Shown one piece after another: positions 35,879 to 43,996 of a DNA stretch of 64,000 nt. The translations under genes and the position numbers were made by a program. The notes under the pieces were generated by a model. It saw only the letters and a program-made list of their open reading frames with translations. It was not told where the DNA came from and did not search any database. Position 1 is the stretch's first letter, and each line of letters begins with the position of its first letter. Source of the DNA: CAZHEV01 sp964531335 [NCBI: uncultured bacterium] (GTDB lineage Bacteria; Eisenbacteria; RBG-16-71-46; CAZHEV01); NCBI GenBank assembly GCA_964531335.1, contig CAZHEV010000001.1:199893-263892 (forward strand), in the 5' to 3' direction.

Positions 35879-37147
35879 TTACCACCCGGACTGTGTCCAC
35901 TCCAAAGAAGCACTCGTCGCGCCGTCCGGCCCCAGCTTGCCGCTCTCGTATAGGCCAAGCAGGCATTCCACGACCCTGTGATCGAACTGCGTGCCCGAGT
36001 TCCTGTTCAGCTCATCCATCGCCTGCCCGACGGTCAGCGCCGGCCTGTACGGCCTGTCCGACGTCATGGCGTCGAAGGCGTCCGCCACGTTGAGAATCAA
36101 AGCGCTGACCGGGACCTCGTCGCCGGGCAGGCCCAGGGGATATCCCTTGCCGTCCGGGCGCTCGTGGTGATAGCGCACGATTCTGGAGGCGTCACGCAAC
36201 GCCTTTACGCGTATCATTATATTGGCGGCGGTGCGGGGATGCTCGATCATTTCTCTGCGCTCCTCGGGAGAAAGCTCTCCCTCGTTCTTCAGAGCCGCTC
36301 TGGTGGGCCACGCGACCTTCCCCAGGTCGTGTACGAGCGCGGCGTACTCCAGCGAACGGATCTCCTTTTCGGAAAGTCGCATCGCCCGTCCCAGGGCTAC
36401 TGAATACTCCGCCACCCGTTGGGAATGTTCCTTTGTGTAACTATCCACTTCTTCTATGATGTCGCTCATCGCCCTTACGAAATCGTACAACTCTCTACGA
36501 GTCTCCGCATAGAGGTGGAAAGAGTGTCTCGCGAAGACCAGAGGGACGCAGAATATGAACAATCCCCAGAACCCCGCCTGCAGGAACACCAGCGCCATCA
36601 GTGCTCCGAGAGACAGCAGCACCACCAGGTGAAGCGCCGCCCAGGTATAGTTGAGGTGCCAAACCCGCCACACGCTCACCCTCTCGGCGAGCCCCACGAT
36701 TGCGCTGAGCACGGACGAGTTGACTACGAAATAAGTCATCCCGGCTAGAAACAGAGGAAGGATCGAGGCCGGCAGAGGAAGCGAGCCTACGGCTCCGCCG
36801 GCGAACACGTAGACCTGGCCCGAGACGTAAGCGCTGAAAGGGAAAAGCGCGGCGTTGAAGATGGTCCGGTAAACGGGCGTCTTTCTCACGACCCCCCGGA
36901 TCAGCACCTGGGCCAGCAGCTCGATCATGGCCGCCGCGGCGGGCCCGAAGGCGATTATCGCCGCGAAGTCGAACGCGGGGGCCACGGTGACGTAACGGCC
37001 CCTGGGAAGGCTTATGGGATAAAGATCGACCGCGGCCACCAGGAGCGCCCAAATCGCGACCGCGGACCACGGGGCCACGCCCGGTTTCGCGATCGAGGCG
37101 ACCAGAACCGCCGCGCCGCAGGCAACGACGGAGATGTAGAAGAGCAT
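35879..37147 (-). CDS. membrane HD-GYP domain protein, probable cyclic-di-GMP phosphodiesterase
   Basis: About 422 residues. Residues 1-215 hold some seven or eight hydrophobic segments resembling a MASE-type integral membrane sensor, ending in a short coiled linker. The cytoplasmic HD-GYP domain follows, with HSQRVAEYSVALGRAM, the HD pair in ALVHDLGKVAWP, HPRTAANIM, YHHERPDGKGYP and ADAFDAMTSDRPYR. These are the metal- and c-di-GMP-binding residues of active members. ATG 37147 has AAAGG 5 nt upstream; a GTG at 37171 is an alternative. Located between the unknown gene at 37400 and purM (15 nt gap). Ligand of the membrane part unknown. No GGDEF gene is nearby. Confidence 0.9.
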   Translation of the reverse strand: MLFYISVVACGAAVLVASIAKPGVAPWSAVAIWALLVAAVDLYPISLPRGRYVTVAPAFDFAAIIAFGPAAAAMIELLAQVLIRGVVRKTPVYRTIFNAALFPFSAYVSGQVYVFAGGAVGSLPLPASILPLFLAGMTYFVVNSSVLSAIVGLAERVSVWRVWHLNYTWAALHLVVLLSLGALMALVFLQAGFWGLFIFCVPLVFARHSFHLYAETRRELYDFVRAMSDIIEEVDSYTKEHSQRVAEYSVALGRAMRLSEKEIRSLEYAALVHDLGKVAWPTRAALKNEGELSPEERREMIEHPRTAANIMIRVKALRDASRIVRYHHERPDGKGYPLGLPGDEVPVSALILNVADAFDAMTSDRPYRPALTVGQAMDELNRNSGTQFDHRVVECLLGLYESGKLGPDGATSASLEWTQSGW

Positions 37148-37352
37148 TATCGCCTTTGGAATTCGTCTCACAGTCAGACCCGATGTTCGGACGCGCTCCC
37201 AAGGGGACGCGTCTCACGTCGTAAACAACGCGACCCGGCTTCGATCCGCCAGGGGCTTAACACCTGATTCAGCGTCCACCGCAGCATGGCCCTTACCGCG
37301 GGGGACTCCGGTAGGCGCGCCTGTCTGATCGAGCACGGGCGGCGGGACGTAC

Positions 37353-37385
37353 CGGGGCTCGCTGCGCGCCGCAGCTTGAGCCCCG
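37353..37385 (-). terminator. long GC-rich stem-loop after the conserved unknown gene
   Basis: CGGGGCTC pairs with GAGCCCCG around an inner GCTGCG/CGCAGC stem, separated by a two-base bulge and closed by a 3-nt loop: 14 bp in all. It begins 15 nt after the stop at 37400 on the minus strand. No U-tract follows, so it may be a Rho-independent-like terminator, an RNA-stabilising 3' hairpin, or part of the 205-nt leader of the HD-GYP gene. Confidence 0.55.
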
Positions 37386-37399
37386 AAACCGGAGCCGTG

Positions 37400-38128
37400 T
37401 CACTCCGGCTCTATTTCGTACTCCAAAGGTTCTTTAGTCTTGAGCCCCTCAAACAATCTGTTGACCGCGTCAAGCGTCGCGCACACAATCGAATAATAGA
37501 TGTCGTCTTCTTTCGCCACACAGCTCCCGCAAATCGTCTTCTCTCCGGCCATGGAGAGAAAATCCACGGTTACTGAGATCACCTCATCCCTGCCCAACCC
37601 GACCGGGGACACTTCGCCGAGACTGAACGAGCAGTCCTCCGCCAAAAAGTGCTGTATGGCGTTGAGAGTAGCCGTAGACACGAGCCGATACTTGTTGAGT
37701 CTGGAGCTTGGACCGACCGCGGTACCGAGCGCCTCCACGGAGTTCAGCGCGAGGACCACCTGCGCGTGAGCCTCTAGGCGCTCCGTGTGAAGGTTGACGC
37801 TGGATATTCGTATGCGCTTCGCGGCAGCCACGTCCCGGCCATCCTCCCGAAGATCTCTGGACGCGCTCTGGACGGTTCTGTCCTCCACGATGCTTATCTT
37901 CTTGTGGTCGACCTTTCGGCCGAGTTTCACGAGCAGGGCCGACTCGATATCTCGAACATACTGCTTGGGCATTCGTCTTCCGCTGGGATCGGCTACAACG
38001 GCTACGTGAATCTCGGATATGTCGCCGTCGTCCGCGAGAATCCTCGCTCCGGTCACGCCCCTTATGCTACGGATGACTTCCTCGGCCTGCTCGACCCATA
38101 CAGGCTGTGTCGAACCGTCTCGTTTCAG
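37400..38128 (-). CDS. conserved protein of unknown function
   Basis: Up to 242 residues. No ATG, GTG or TTG precedes the conserved part: the first GTG (38056) would cut off VEQAEEVIRSIRG, which looks like part of the fold. A CTG at 38128 with GAGGAGG 8 nt upstream is the best start. An N-terminal alpha/beta region (SARI-like VTGARILADDGDISEIHVAVV, then QYVRDIESALLVKLG and VDHKKISIVE) is followed by a second region with repeated long strands and ends in an acidic tail. Similar N-terminal phrases occur in uncharacterised proteins of other phyla (from memory). No catalytic motif, signal peptide or TM helix is visible. Upstream of the HD-GYP gene; function unknown. Confidence 0.75.
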   Translation of the reverse strand: MKRDGSTQPVWVEQAEEVIRSIRGVTGARILADDGDISEIHVAVVADPSGRRMPKQYVRDIESALLVKLGRKVDHKKISIVEDRTVQSASRDLREDGRDVAAAKRIRISSVNLHTERLEAHAQVVLALNSVEALGTAVGPSSRLNKYRLVSTATLNAIQHFLAEDCSFSLGEVSPVGLGRDEVISVTVDFLSMAGEKTICGSCVAKEDDIYYSIVCATLDAVNRLFEGLKTKEPLEYEIEPE

Positions 38129-38207
38129 CTTCCCGACCTCCTCTTGTCAAGCCATCCCCCGTGCGGCAGCACAATAGCACCACGGCGCGTACCGCGGCAA
38201 GGGGATT

Positions 38208-39134
38208 TTACAGTGTCGGCGGTTCGAACGAGCACATGGCGGCCAGGTCCGACATCCTCCTGTTCAGACCGGAGTGATCCGCCCTCAACAACCCTTCCAC
38301 GCTGAACCCCTCTACACCAAAGGAGGCGATCACCGTGCCCGCCGCCGCCGCCCCCTTAAGCGCCTCCCAGGTCGGCTCACCGCAGTGGGCCAGATAACCC
38401 AGAAAACCTCCCGCGAAGCTGTCGCCGGCGCCAGTCGTATCCCTGACGTCCAGCACCGGATATGAAGGCAGCGAGAAGAGATCTCCTCCGTGGGCGAGAA
38501 GGCAACCATGGTCGCCTTTCTTGACCACGGCAAAGCGAGGCCCCCCGGCCAGAAGGTATCGGGCGGCCTTTATCAAGTTCGATTCGGAGGACAGCGACTT
38601 CGCCTCCTCGTCGTTCAGCAGGACCCCCCGGCAGGAATTGAAGACTTCCAGCACTGCGTCGCGATCGGAGTCTATCCAGAAATTCATGGTGTCGGCCGCG
38701 GTCACGCGTGCGTCGCGCATCCGCTCCAGCACGTGAGACTGAAGCTGGGGCGATATGTTGCCCAGGAACAGCATCGGGGCGTCGCGGTAGGCCGGAGGGA
38801 TCTCGGGCTCGAAGTCGGCGAACACGTTCAGCCGGGTCTCTAGAGTCTGCCTGGTGCTGAAATCGTCCGAGTAGACACCCCTCCACCTGAAGGTCTCGCC
38901 TTTCTTCACGCAGAGTCCCTCGACGTCGACCCCTTTCCCGGCCAACATGTCCATGTGCTCGCCGGGAAAGTCGTCTCCCACTACCGCGACGATGCCCACC
39001 TTGCAGAAGAAAGAAGCCGCCACGGCGAAGTACACCGCGGACCCGCCGAGCGCGTCGACGACGGACCCCGCAGGGCTCTCCACCGAGTCGAGGGCTACTG
39101 AACCAACGACGACCAAGTCGACCTTCTGAGACAA
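38208..39134 (-). CDS. PfkB/ribokinase-family sugar or nucleoside kinase
   Basis: 308 residues. VVVGSVALDSVESPAG and GGSAVYFAVAASFF at the N-terminus, VVKKGDHGCLL, and the PfkB catalytic signature DTTGAGDSFAGGFLGYL with the Asp base. It phosphorylates a small sugar or nucleoside; substrate cannot be deduced. TTG start with GGAGAG 5 nt upstream. It follows argS by 86 nt and precedes the unknown gene. Confidence 0.88.
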   Translation of the reverse strand: MSQKVDLVVVGSVALDSVESPAGSVVDALGGSAVYFAVAASFFCKVGIVAVVGDDFPGEHMDMLAGKGVDVEGLCVKKGETFRWRGVYSDDFSTRQTLETRLNVFADFEPEIPPAYRDAPMLFLGNISPQLQSHVLERMRDARVTAADTMNFWIDSDRDAVLEVFNSCRGVLLNDEEAKSLSSESNLIKAARYLLAGGPRFAVVKKGDHGCLLAHGGDLFSLPSYPVLDVRDTTGAGDSFAGGFLGYLAHCGEPTWEALKGAAAAGTVIASFGVEGFSVEGLLRADHSGLNRRMSDLAAMCSFEPPTL

Positions 39135-39220
39135 TCGGCTCTCCTATCAGCTTCTCGCACACCAGAGCGGGAGCGCCCACCTTCGACGACCATGTTTTCC
39201 GTCACCCGGGCCCGTGTCGC

Positions 39221-40897
39221 CTACATGCGCTCAGGAGCCGAGATACCGAGCAGCGAGAACGCGTTCTCGAGCACGATCGCCACCGCCTTCGAAAGCGCGA
39301 GTCTTCCCGTATGGACGCCGTCGCTGTCGTTCACTACCCGGTGCTTGTGGTAGAACTTGTGGAACTCCGCCGCCAGCTCTCTGGAGTAATCGGTGAGCCT
39401 GTGAGGCTCCCTTGCGCGAGCGCTACCTCCGAGGAGCCTGGGATAATCGGCGAGAGTCCTCATCAGATCCATTTCTTCGGGCTCGTTGAGCCCGCTCGTA
39501 TCGCCCGCCGCCGGCGAGACCATGTCAACGCCGTGCTGCGAGGCGAACCTCAGAATGCCGGCGATCCGCGCGTGGCAGTACTGGACGTAATAGACCGGGT
39601 TCTCGTCCGTTTGCTGCTTGGCGAGATCGAGATCGAAGTCCAGCGGCGTATTCGCCCGCCTCGTCAGGAACAAGAACCGCGCGCAGTCGGGGCCCACCTC
39701 GTCGACCAGTTCCCTCATCGTCACGTACTCGCCCTTTCGCTTCGACATCCCCACCGACCGGCCTCCCCTGACCAGGTTCACCCACTGAACGATCAGGATC
39801 TCCAGCCAATCCGTCCCGAAACCGAGCGCCTGGGCCGCGGCGGCCATCCTCGGTATATGCCCGTGGTGATCGGGACCCCAGACGTCGATCACCCGCTCGT
39901 AGCCCCTCGCGTGTTTGTCCATGTGGTAGGCGATGTCCGCGAGGAAGTACGTGGGTACGCCCGTGCTCTTGACCAGCACTCTGTCGCTGTCGTCGCCGTA
40001 CTTGGTCGACTGGAACCACTCCGCTCCTTCCCGTTCTATCACCACCCCCGCCTCGCGCAGCTTACGGAGCGCGCCCTCGACCGCCCCCGTCTCGTGAAGT
40101 GAAGACTCCCGCCGCCAGTTCCGGTACGTGACACCGAAGGAGCTGAGATCTCGCTTCTGACCGGCGACGATCTCCTCCATTGCCTGAGCGGCGAACCGCG
40201 ACCCGCGCTCGTTCTCGTCCAACTCGAGCACGCGCTTCCATTCCTCCTCCGGTAGCCCGGCGGCCATCTCGGCGAGATATTCACCGGGGTAGCCGTCCTC
40301 CGGTATCTCCACGCTCTCGCCCAACCTCTGTCTGAACCTCGATTCGTATGAGGCGCCGAGCTTCCTGGCTTGCTCCCCGGAGTCGTTCACGTAGTACTCC
40401 GCGTCGGCGGAAAAGCCCCTGGCCCTGAGGACCCTGACCAACGAGTCGCCGAACGCCGCCGCCCTGGCGCTCACTATGTTGAGCGGGCCCGTGGGGTTGG
40501 CGCTCACGAACTCGACCTGTACCCGCCTGCCCTTTCCCTCGGTGGAGACGCCGTATTCGCCGCCGGCTTCCAGTATCCATCCAACGTTCCGCTTGAGCCA
40601 TTCAGGGCTGAAGAAGACGTTGATGAAGCCGGGCCCCGCGACCTCGAGCCGTTCCACCATGGCGGTATCCACCCGCGCCCTCTCGGCTATGTCCTCGGCG
40701 AGGGCGCGGGGATTGCGGCCACGGCCGGAGGAAAGCACCAGGGCGACGTTCGTGCTGAGATCGCCGTGGTCTCTATCCTTGGGAACGCCTATCTCGATCC
40801 GCTCCGGCGAGACCGGCTCGCATCCGGATATGGACCTGACCGCTTCGGCTATCGCTTCGGCCAGGTGTAGGCTAATCGACTCCGATCCGCTTCGCAT
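39221..40897 (-). CDS. argS: arginyl-tRNA synthetase with degenerate HIGH motif
   Basis: Charges tRNA-Arg. 558 residues: N-terminal Add-1 domain (HLAEAIAEAVRS ... DHGDLSTNVALVL), class I catalytic core with VEFVSANPTGPLNIVSARA, where the usual LHVGHAR reads LNIVSAR (His to Asn140, His to Ser143), KMSK-type VGMSKRKGE near 384-389, DVWGPDHHGHIPRM, and a C-terminal anticodon domain (VQYCHARI). ATG 40897 lies inside the rsfS end (26 nt overlap) with GGAG just upstream. Everything else is ArgRS-like, so activity is likely retained; a lineage-specific HIGH variant is the simplest reading. Confidence 0.93.
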   Translation of the reverse strand: MRSGSESISLHLAEAIAEAVRSISGCEPVSPERIEIGVPKDRDHGDLSTNVALVLSSGRGRNPRALAEDIAERARVDTAMVERLEVAGPGFINVFFSPEWLKRNVGWILEAGGEYGVSTEGKGRRVQVEFVSANPTGPLNIVSARAAAFGDSLVRVLRARGFSADAEYYVNDSGEQARKLGASYESRFRQRLGESVEIPEDGYPGEYLAEMAAGLPEEEWKRVLELDENERGSRFAAQAMEEIVAGQKRDLSSFGVTYRNWRRESSLHETGAVEGALRKLREAGVVIEREGAEWFQSTKYGDDSDRVLVKSTGVPTYFLADIAYHMDKHARGYERVIDVWGPDHHGHIPRMAAAAQALGFGTDWLEILIVQWVNLVRGGRSVGMSKRKGEYVTMRELVDEVGPDCARFLFLTRRANTPLDFDLDLAKQQTDENPVYYVQYCHARIAGILRFASQHGVDMVSPAAGDTSGLNEPEEMDLMRTLADYPRLLGGSARAREPHRLTDYSRELAAEFHKFYHKHRVVNDSDGVHTGRLALSKAVAIVLENAFSLLGISAPERM

Positions 40898-41258
40898 CGC
40901 TCCAAAGGCTCTCCAGCTTGTAGTACTCTCTCGCATCTTTATGAAACACGTGGGCCACGACGTCCACGAAATCGATCAGGACCCACCGCCTCGCGCCGTA
41001 TCCCTCGGTGTGCCAGGCGATCATGCCCTTTCCCTTGAGGCCTTCAACGATAGCGTCCGCGATCGCCTTCACCTGCACATCGGAGTTGCCGCTGCAGATG
41101 ACGAAGAAGTCAGCCACTGTGGAGATACCCTTCAGATCGAGGACAAGAACGTCCTGGGCCTTCTTTGACAGGGCGGCGGCCCCTGCCAGCTTCGCCGCCT
41201 GTCTAGGTGTGACTTTCTTGACGGGACTTCTCTTAACCAGTTCGCTGAACCTCCTCAA
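40872..41258 (-). CDS. rsfS: ribosomal silencing factor RsfS
   Basis: Binds ribosomal protein uL14 and blocks subunit joining under nutrient limitation. Core blocks DVLVLDLKGISTVADFFVICSGNSDVQ (read in parts), AIADAIVEGLKGKG, GYGARRWVLIDFVDVVAHVF and the closing YYKLESLWSDA are typical. About 120-128 residues. Start uncertain: TTG 41258 (AAGG upstream) or CTG 41240, which has AGGAGG 9 nt upstream and gives the more usual length. Its end overlaps argS. It follows the polyprenyl synthase gene. Confidence 0.9.
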   Translation of the reverse strand: MRRFSELVKRSPVKKVTPRQAAKLAGAAALSKKAQDVLVLDLKGISTVADFFVICSGNSDVQVKAIADAIVEGLKGKGMIAWHTEGYGARRWVLIDFVDVVAHVFHKDAREYYKLESLWSDAKRIGVD

Positions 41259-41345
41259 GGCAACCTTGCCGCGCCAGGCCGCTCCCGGCGGCGCGAAGCG
41301 GCATCTTCGACAATCGAGTCGACCCCGGGACAATGCCCGGAGGCT

Positions 41346-42365
41346 CTAGAAGTTTCTCTCGACGACGTAATCGGCAGCGGATTGAAGAGCATCCCGACTC
41401 GGTGATTCTTCGAAGGATAAAAGGAGGTCTTTGGCGGAACGGGCGCAACCAGCGGCCTTTTCCCGGGCGTAAGCGAAGCCTCCGTGCTTCTCTATCAGTC
41501 GCGTGAGCTCATCCAGCGCTCCATCGTTCAGCGCCGGCGATGAGGCCAGTTCCCGCAGGGCGGCCGCCTCACCTTCCGGGGCGTTTTCGATCGCCGATAT
41601 AAGCGGCAGGGTGAAGTCTCCCCCCCTTATGTCGCTGCCCTTTGGTTTTCCCAAGACCTTCTCGTCGCCCACAAAGTCGAGGATGTCGTCCATTATTTGG
41701 AACGCCAAGCCGATTTCGCGACCGAACGATCCGCAGGACCTTATCATCTCCTCGTCGCCACCGCCGACCGCGGCCCCGATATCACATGCGGCGGAGATCA
41801 GGGAAGCCGTCTTATTGTCTATGATCGTCATGTAGTCTTCTTCGGTCGTATGCAGATCGTTCTTCCTTTCGATCTGGGCCATCTCGCCTATGGTCATGTA
41901 GTGCGTTGTTCTGGCCAGCGTCTCCATGACTTTGAACATCTTCATCTCGGCGAGAACCTTGAAGGCCTTGGAGTATATATAATCCCCCATGATGATGGAG
42001 ACTTCCTGGCTCCACCTGGAGTTCACGGTCGGCTTTCCCCTGCGGAGCAGACTCTTGTCGATGGTATCGTCGTGAATGAGCGTGGCTATGTGGACCAGCT
42101 CGAGCATCACGGAGGCCGCGACGCAGTCCTGCGTAGAAGCTCCGCCGGACATCCGGGCTGTCAGCAGGAGCAGAGTCGGTCTGAACTTCTTACCCTTGGT
42201 GGACAGCACATGGTCGGAGACCTCGTCGATCAGGCCCCCTCCATTGGGCAAGACGCGGGAAAGCTCGCTGTCCACGAGCTCAAGCTCGCCGGCCACCGGC
42301 GCCCTGAAGGAAGCCATCCTGGCGGACAACCCGATCCATTTGAGTGTTGACGCAGCCGCCTTCAT
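41346..42365 (-). CDS. all-trans polyprenyl diphosphate synthase
   Basis: Elongates isoprenoid diphosphates for quinone side chains (IspB/HepT class). About 339 residues from ATG 42365 (GGAGG 3 nt upstream, short spacing); ATG 42317 is an alternative. First aspartate-rich motif LIHDDTID (DDxxD at 99-103), GKKFRPTLLLL, RRGKPTVNSRW, and second motif QIMDDILD (226-230) followed by GKPKGSDIRGG. Chain length cannot be read reliably by eye. A promoter-like element lies at 42533-42559. Confidence 0.92.
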   Translation of the reverse strand: MKAAASTLKWIGLSARMASFRAPVAGELELVDSELSRVLPNGGGLIDEVSDHVLSTKGKKFRPTLLLLTARMSGGASTQDCVAASVMLELVHIATLIHDDTIDKSLLRRGKPTVNSRWSQEVSIIMGDYIYSKAFKVLAEMKMFKVMETLARTTHYMTIGEMAQIERKNDLHTTEEDYMTIIDNKTASLISAACDIGAAVGGGDEEMIRSCGSFGREIGLAFQIMDDILDFVGDEKVLGKPKGSDIRGGDFTLPLISAIENAPEGEAAALRELASSPALNDGALDELTRLIEKHGGFAYAREKAAGCARSAKDLLLSFEESPSRDALQSAADYVVERNF

Positions 42366-42688
42366 AACCCTCCGCCGAAAGCCAAGCCGTCCGCGGGCGG
42401 CCTTGTTTCGCGGAACCCCATCATCAATCTTCCCGCTGGCACGCCGGCCCTTGAGCGATGGCTCCCGTTTCCGTCCGTCGCGGCCTTGGGGTGGCCACGG
42501 CATGCGGATCATCAACAGCGGTAAAACCTTTAATTATCACCGCAGAGCAGCTGTGTCAATCGAATTCTCTTGAGGATCGCGCGTGCATCGCGTGGGGAAC
42601 GCGACCGTGCGGCTCCCACCGCCTCCATCCCATGGTCGCGCGAAACCTCGCTCGGTGAGCGGAGGTGTCCCTTTGATCGCGGAACGGG
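42366..42688 (-). other. non-coding spacer upstream of polyprenyl synthase
   Basis: 323 bases between the M23 peptidase stop and the prenyl synthase start. It contains a possible stem CGCGACC/GGTCGCG (42600-42606 with 42634-42640, 27-nt loop) after the peptidase gene, the promoter listed below, then about 165 nt of leader. No ORF in it has protein-like character. Confidence 0.5.
42533..42559 (-). promoter_or_regulatory. promoter-like element for polyprenyl synthase operon
   Basis: TTGACA (42554-42559) and GATAAT (42533-42538) on the minus strand with a 15-nt spacer, in a local AT-rich patch. The hexamers are excellent (6/6 and 5/6) but the spacing is short; TAATTA just downstream gives 17 nt with a weaker -10. 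Likely start of the prenyl synthase-rsfS-argS run. Confidence 0.5.
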
Positions 42689-43996
42689 CTACTCGCCGCC
42701 CTCGGCGGCGTCCGCCAGCAGAGCCGTCCTCAGCTCGTAGGCTCCCGCGGCGTAGTCGGCCGGCAGGTAGTCCAAGGCCCATGCGGCCCATTGGGCCTCC
42801 TGCTCGAACCGCGCCATCTCGCTCTTCGGCACGGGCTCCGCCCGTGGGCTGTCCAGTCTCAGCGGATTGACGTATTCGCCGTATTTCTTGACGCGGAAAT
42901 CAAGATGCGGCCCGGTGGAAAGGCCGGTGGAGCCCACGTAGCCGATTACCTGGTTCTGGCTCACCCTGACGCCTCTTCTAATCCCGCGGCCGTATTTCGA
43001 GAGGTGGCCATAGCACGTCGAGTAGATGCTGTTGTGTTTGACCTCAACATAGTTCCCGAACCCACCGTTCCAGCCGGCCTTCACGACCACGCCCTCGCCG
43101 ATTGTCACCACGGGAGTGCCGGTGGCGGCGGCGTAATCAACTCCCAGATGAGGGCGGTATCTCTTAAGGATGGGGTGGAATCTCCGGTGGGTATAGTAGG
43201 AGGAGATTCTCCTATAGTTCAAAGGAGACTTCAAGAACGCGCGCTTCACCGAACGGCCGTCGGGAGCGTAGTAGCGCCGCACTCCGTCGTCCCCCACGAA
43301 GCCGACGGCTCTCCAGCACTTCGACCCTCCGGCGTAGCCGGCGGCCAGGATGTCCCCGTGTTCTATCACGCTGTCGCCCAAGCAGTACTCCTGCGCAATC
43401 AGCACGTAGCGGTCGCCCTCCCTTGGATCGGTGAAGAAGTCGATCTCCCAGGCGAAGACATCGGCGAATTTCACGACCAACTCCGGCGAGGCGCCGCGGC
43501 TCACCATGGAGTTCCACAGAGAGGAGCGGATAGTGCCCTCGATCCTGCGGAGCTTCTCCTCCAAAGGCACCCTCACCAGCTCGCACTTGATCCCGCCTTC
43601 GCCGGCGGAGGCGGCGATGTACTCCCTGACGCCCCTGACGTACTTGAAGGACCGGATGCGCCCTTCCTGGTCCGTGAGGGCCTCGTAGCTCTCACCGGCC
43701 TTCAGTCGTCTCATATCCAGCACTTCGGACAGGGCCGACACCAGCTTTTCGGCCTCGTTGGGGTGCACCCCGCCGGCCACCAACTCGTCGAAGAATGACT
43801 CCCCCGGGCTGACCTCGCCCTGGTGGAGGCACAAGAGCGGCTGGTGCTCTGTCTCGACGTTTTCCGGGGAGCTCTCCTCGGCCGGAACGTCCGAAGGAGC
43901 CCCCACAAACCGCGACGCCGCGAGGGCCGCGAGACCGCAAATCGCCGCCAGCGCCGCCAGTCTCGTTATTCGCCTTGTCCCTGCTACTCTTCGCAT
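42689..43996 (-). CDS. M23-family (LytM-type) peptidoglycan metallopeptidase
   Basis: 435 residues. N-terminal signal or anchor (ITRLAALAAICGLAALAASRF), a middle region of about 220 residues with an OapA/LysM-like opening (VSPGESFFDELVAGGVHPNEA) typical of MepM/YebA-type endopeptidases, and a C-terminal M23 domain. Zinc and catalytic residues: HLGVDYA (HxxxD), CYGHLSKYG, and GPHLDFRV. It therefore should cleave cross-links in the periplasm. Positioned after cca with a 13 nt overlap. A C-terminal helical tail of about 45 residues follows the peptidase domain. Confidence 0.9.
   Translation of the reverse strand: MRRVAGTRRITRLAALAAICGLAALAASRFVGAPSDVPAEESSPENVETEHQPLLCLHQGEVSPGESFFDELVAGGVHPNEAEKLVSALSEVLDMRRLKAGESYEALTDQEGRIRSFKYVRGVREYIAASAGEGGIKCELVRVPLEEKLRRIEGTIRSSLWNSMVSRGASPELVVKFADVFAWEIDFFTDPREGDRYVLIAQEYCLGDSVIEHGDILAAGYAGGSKCWRAVGFVGDDGVRRYYAPDGRSVKRAFLKSPLNYRRISSYYTHRRFHPILKRYRPHLGVDYAAATGTPVVTIGEGVVVKAGWNGGFGNYVEVKHNSIYSTCYGHLSKYGRGIRRGVRVSQNQVIGYVGSTGLSTGPHLDFRVKKYGEYVNPLRLDSPRAEPVPKSEMARFEQEAQWAAWALDYLPADYAAGAYELRTALLADAAEGGE

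Noticed and set aside
37172-37399. c-di-GMP (GEMM) riboswitch before the HD-GYP gene
   Set aside because: No CACGCACAGGGCAAACC-like core or GACGCAAAGCC stretch found; kept only as an unexplained structured leader.
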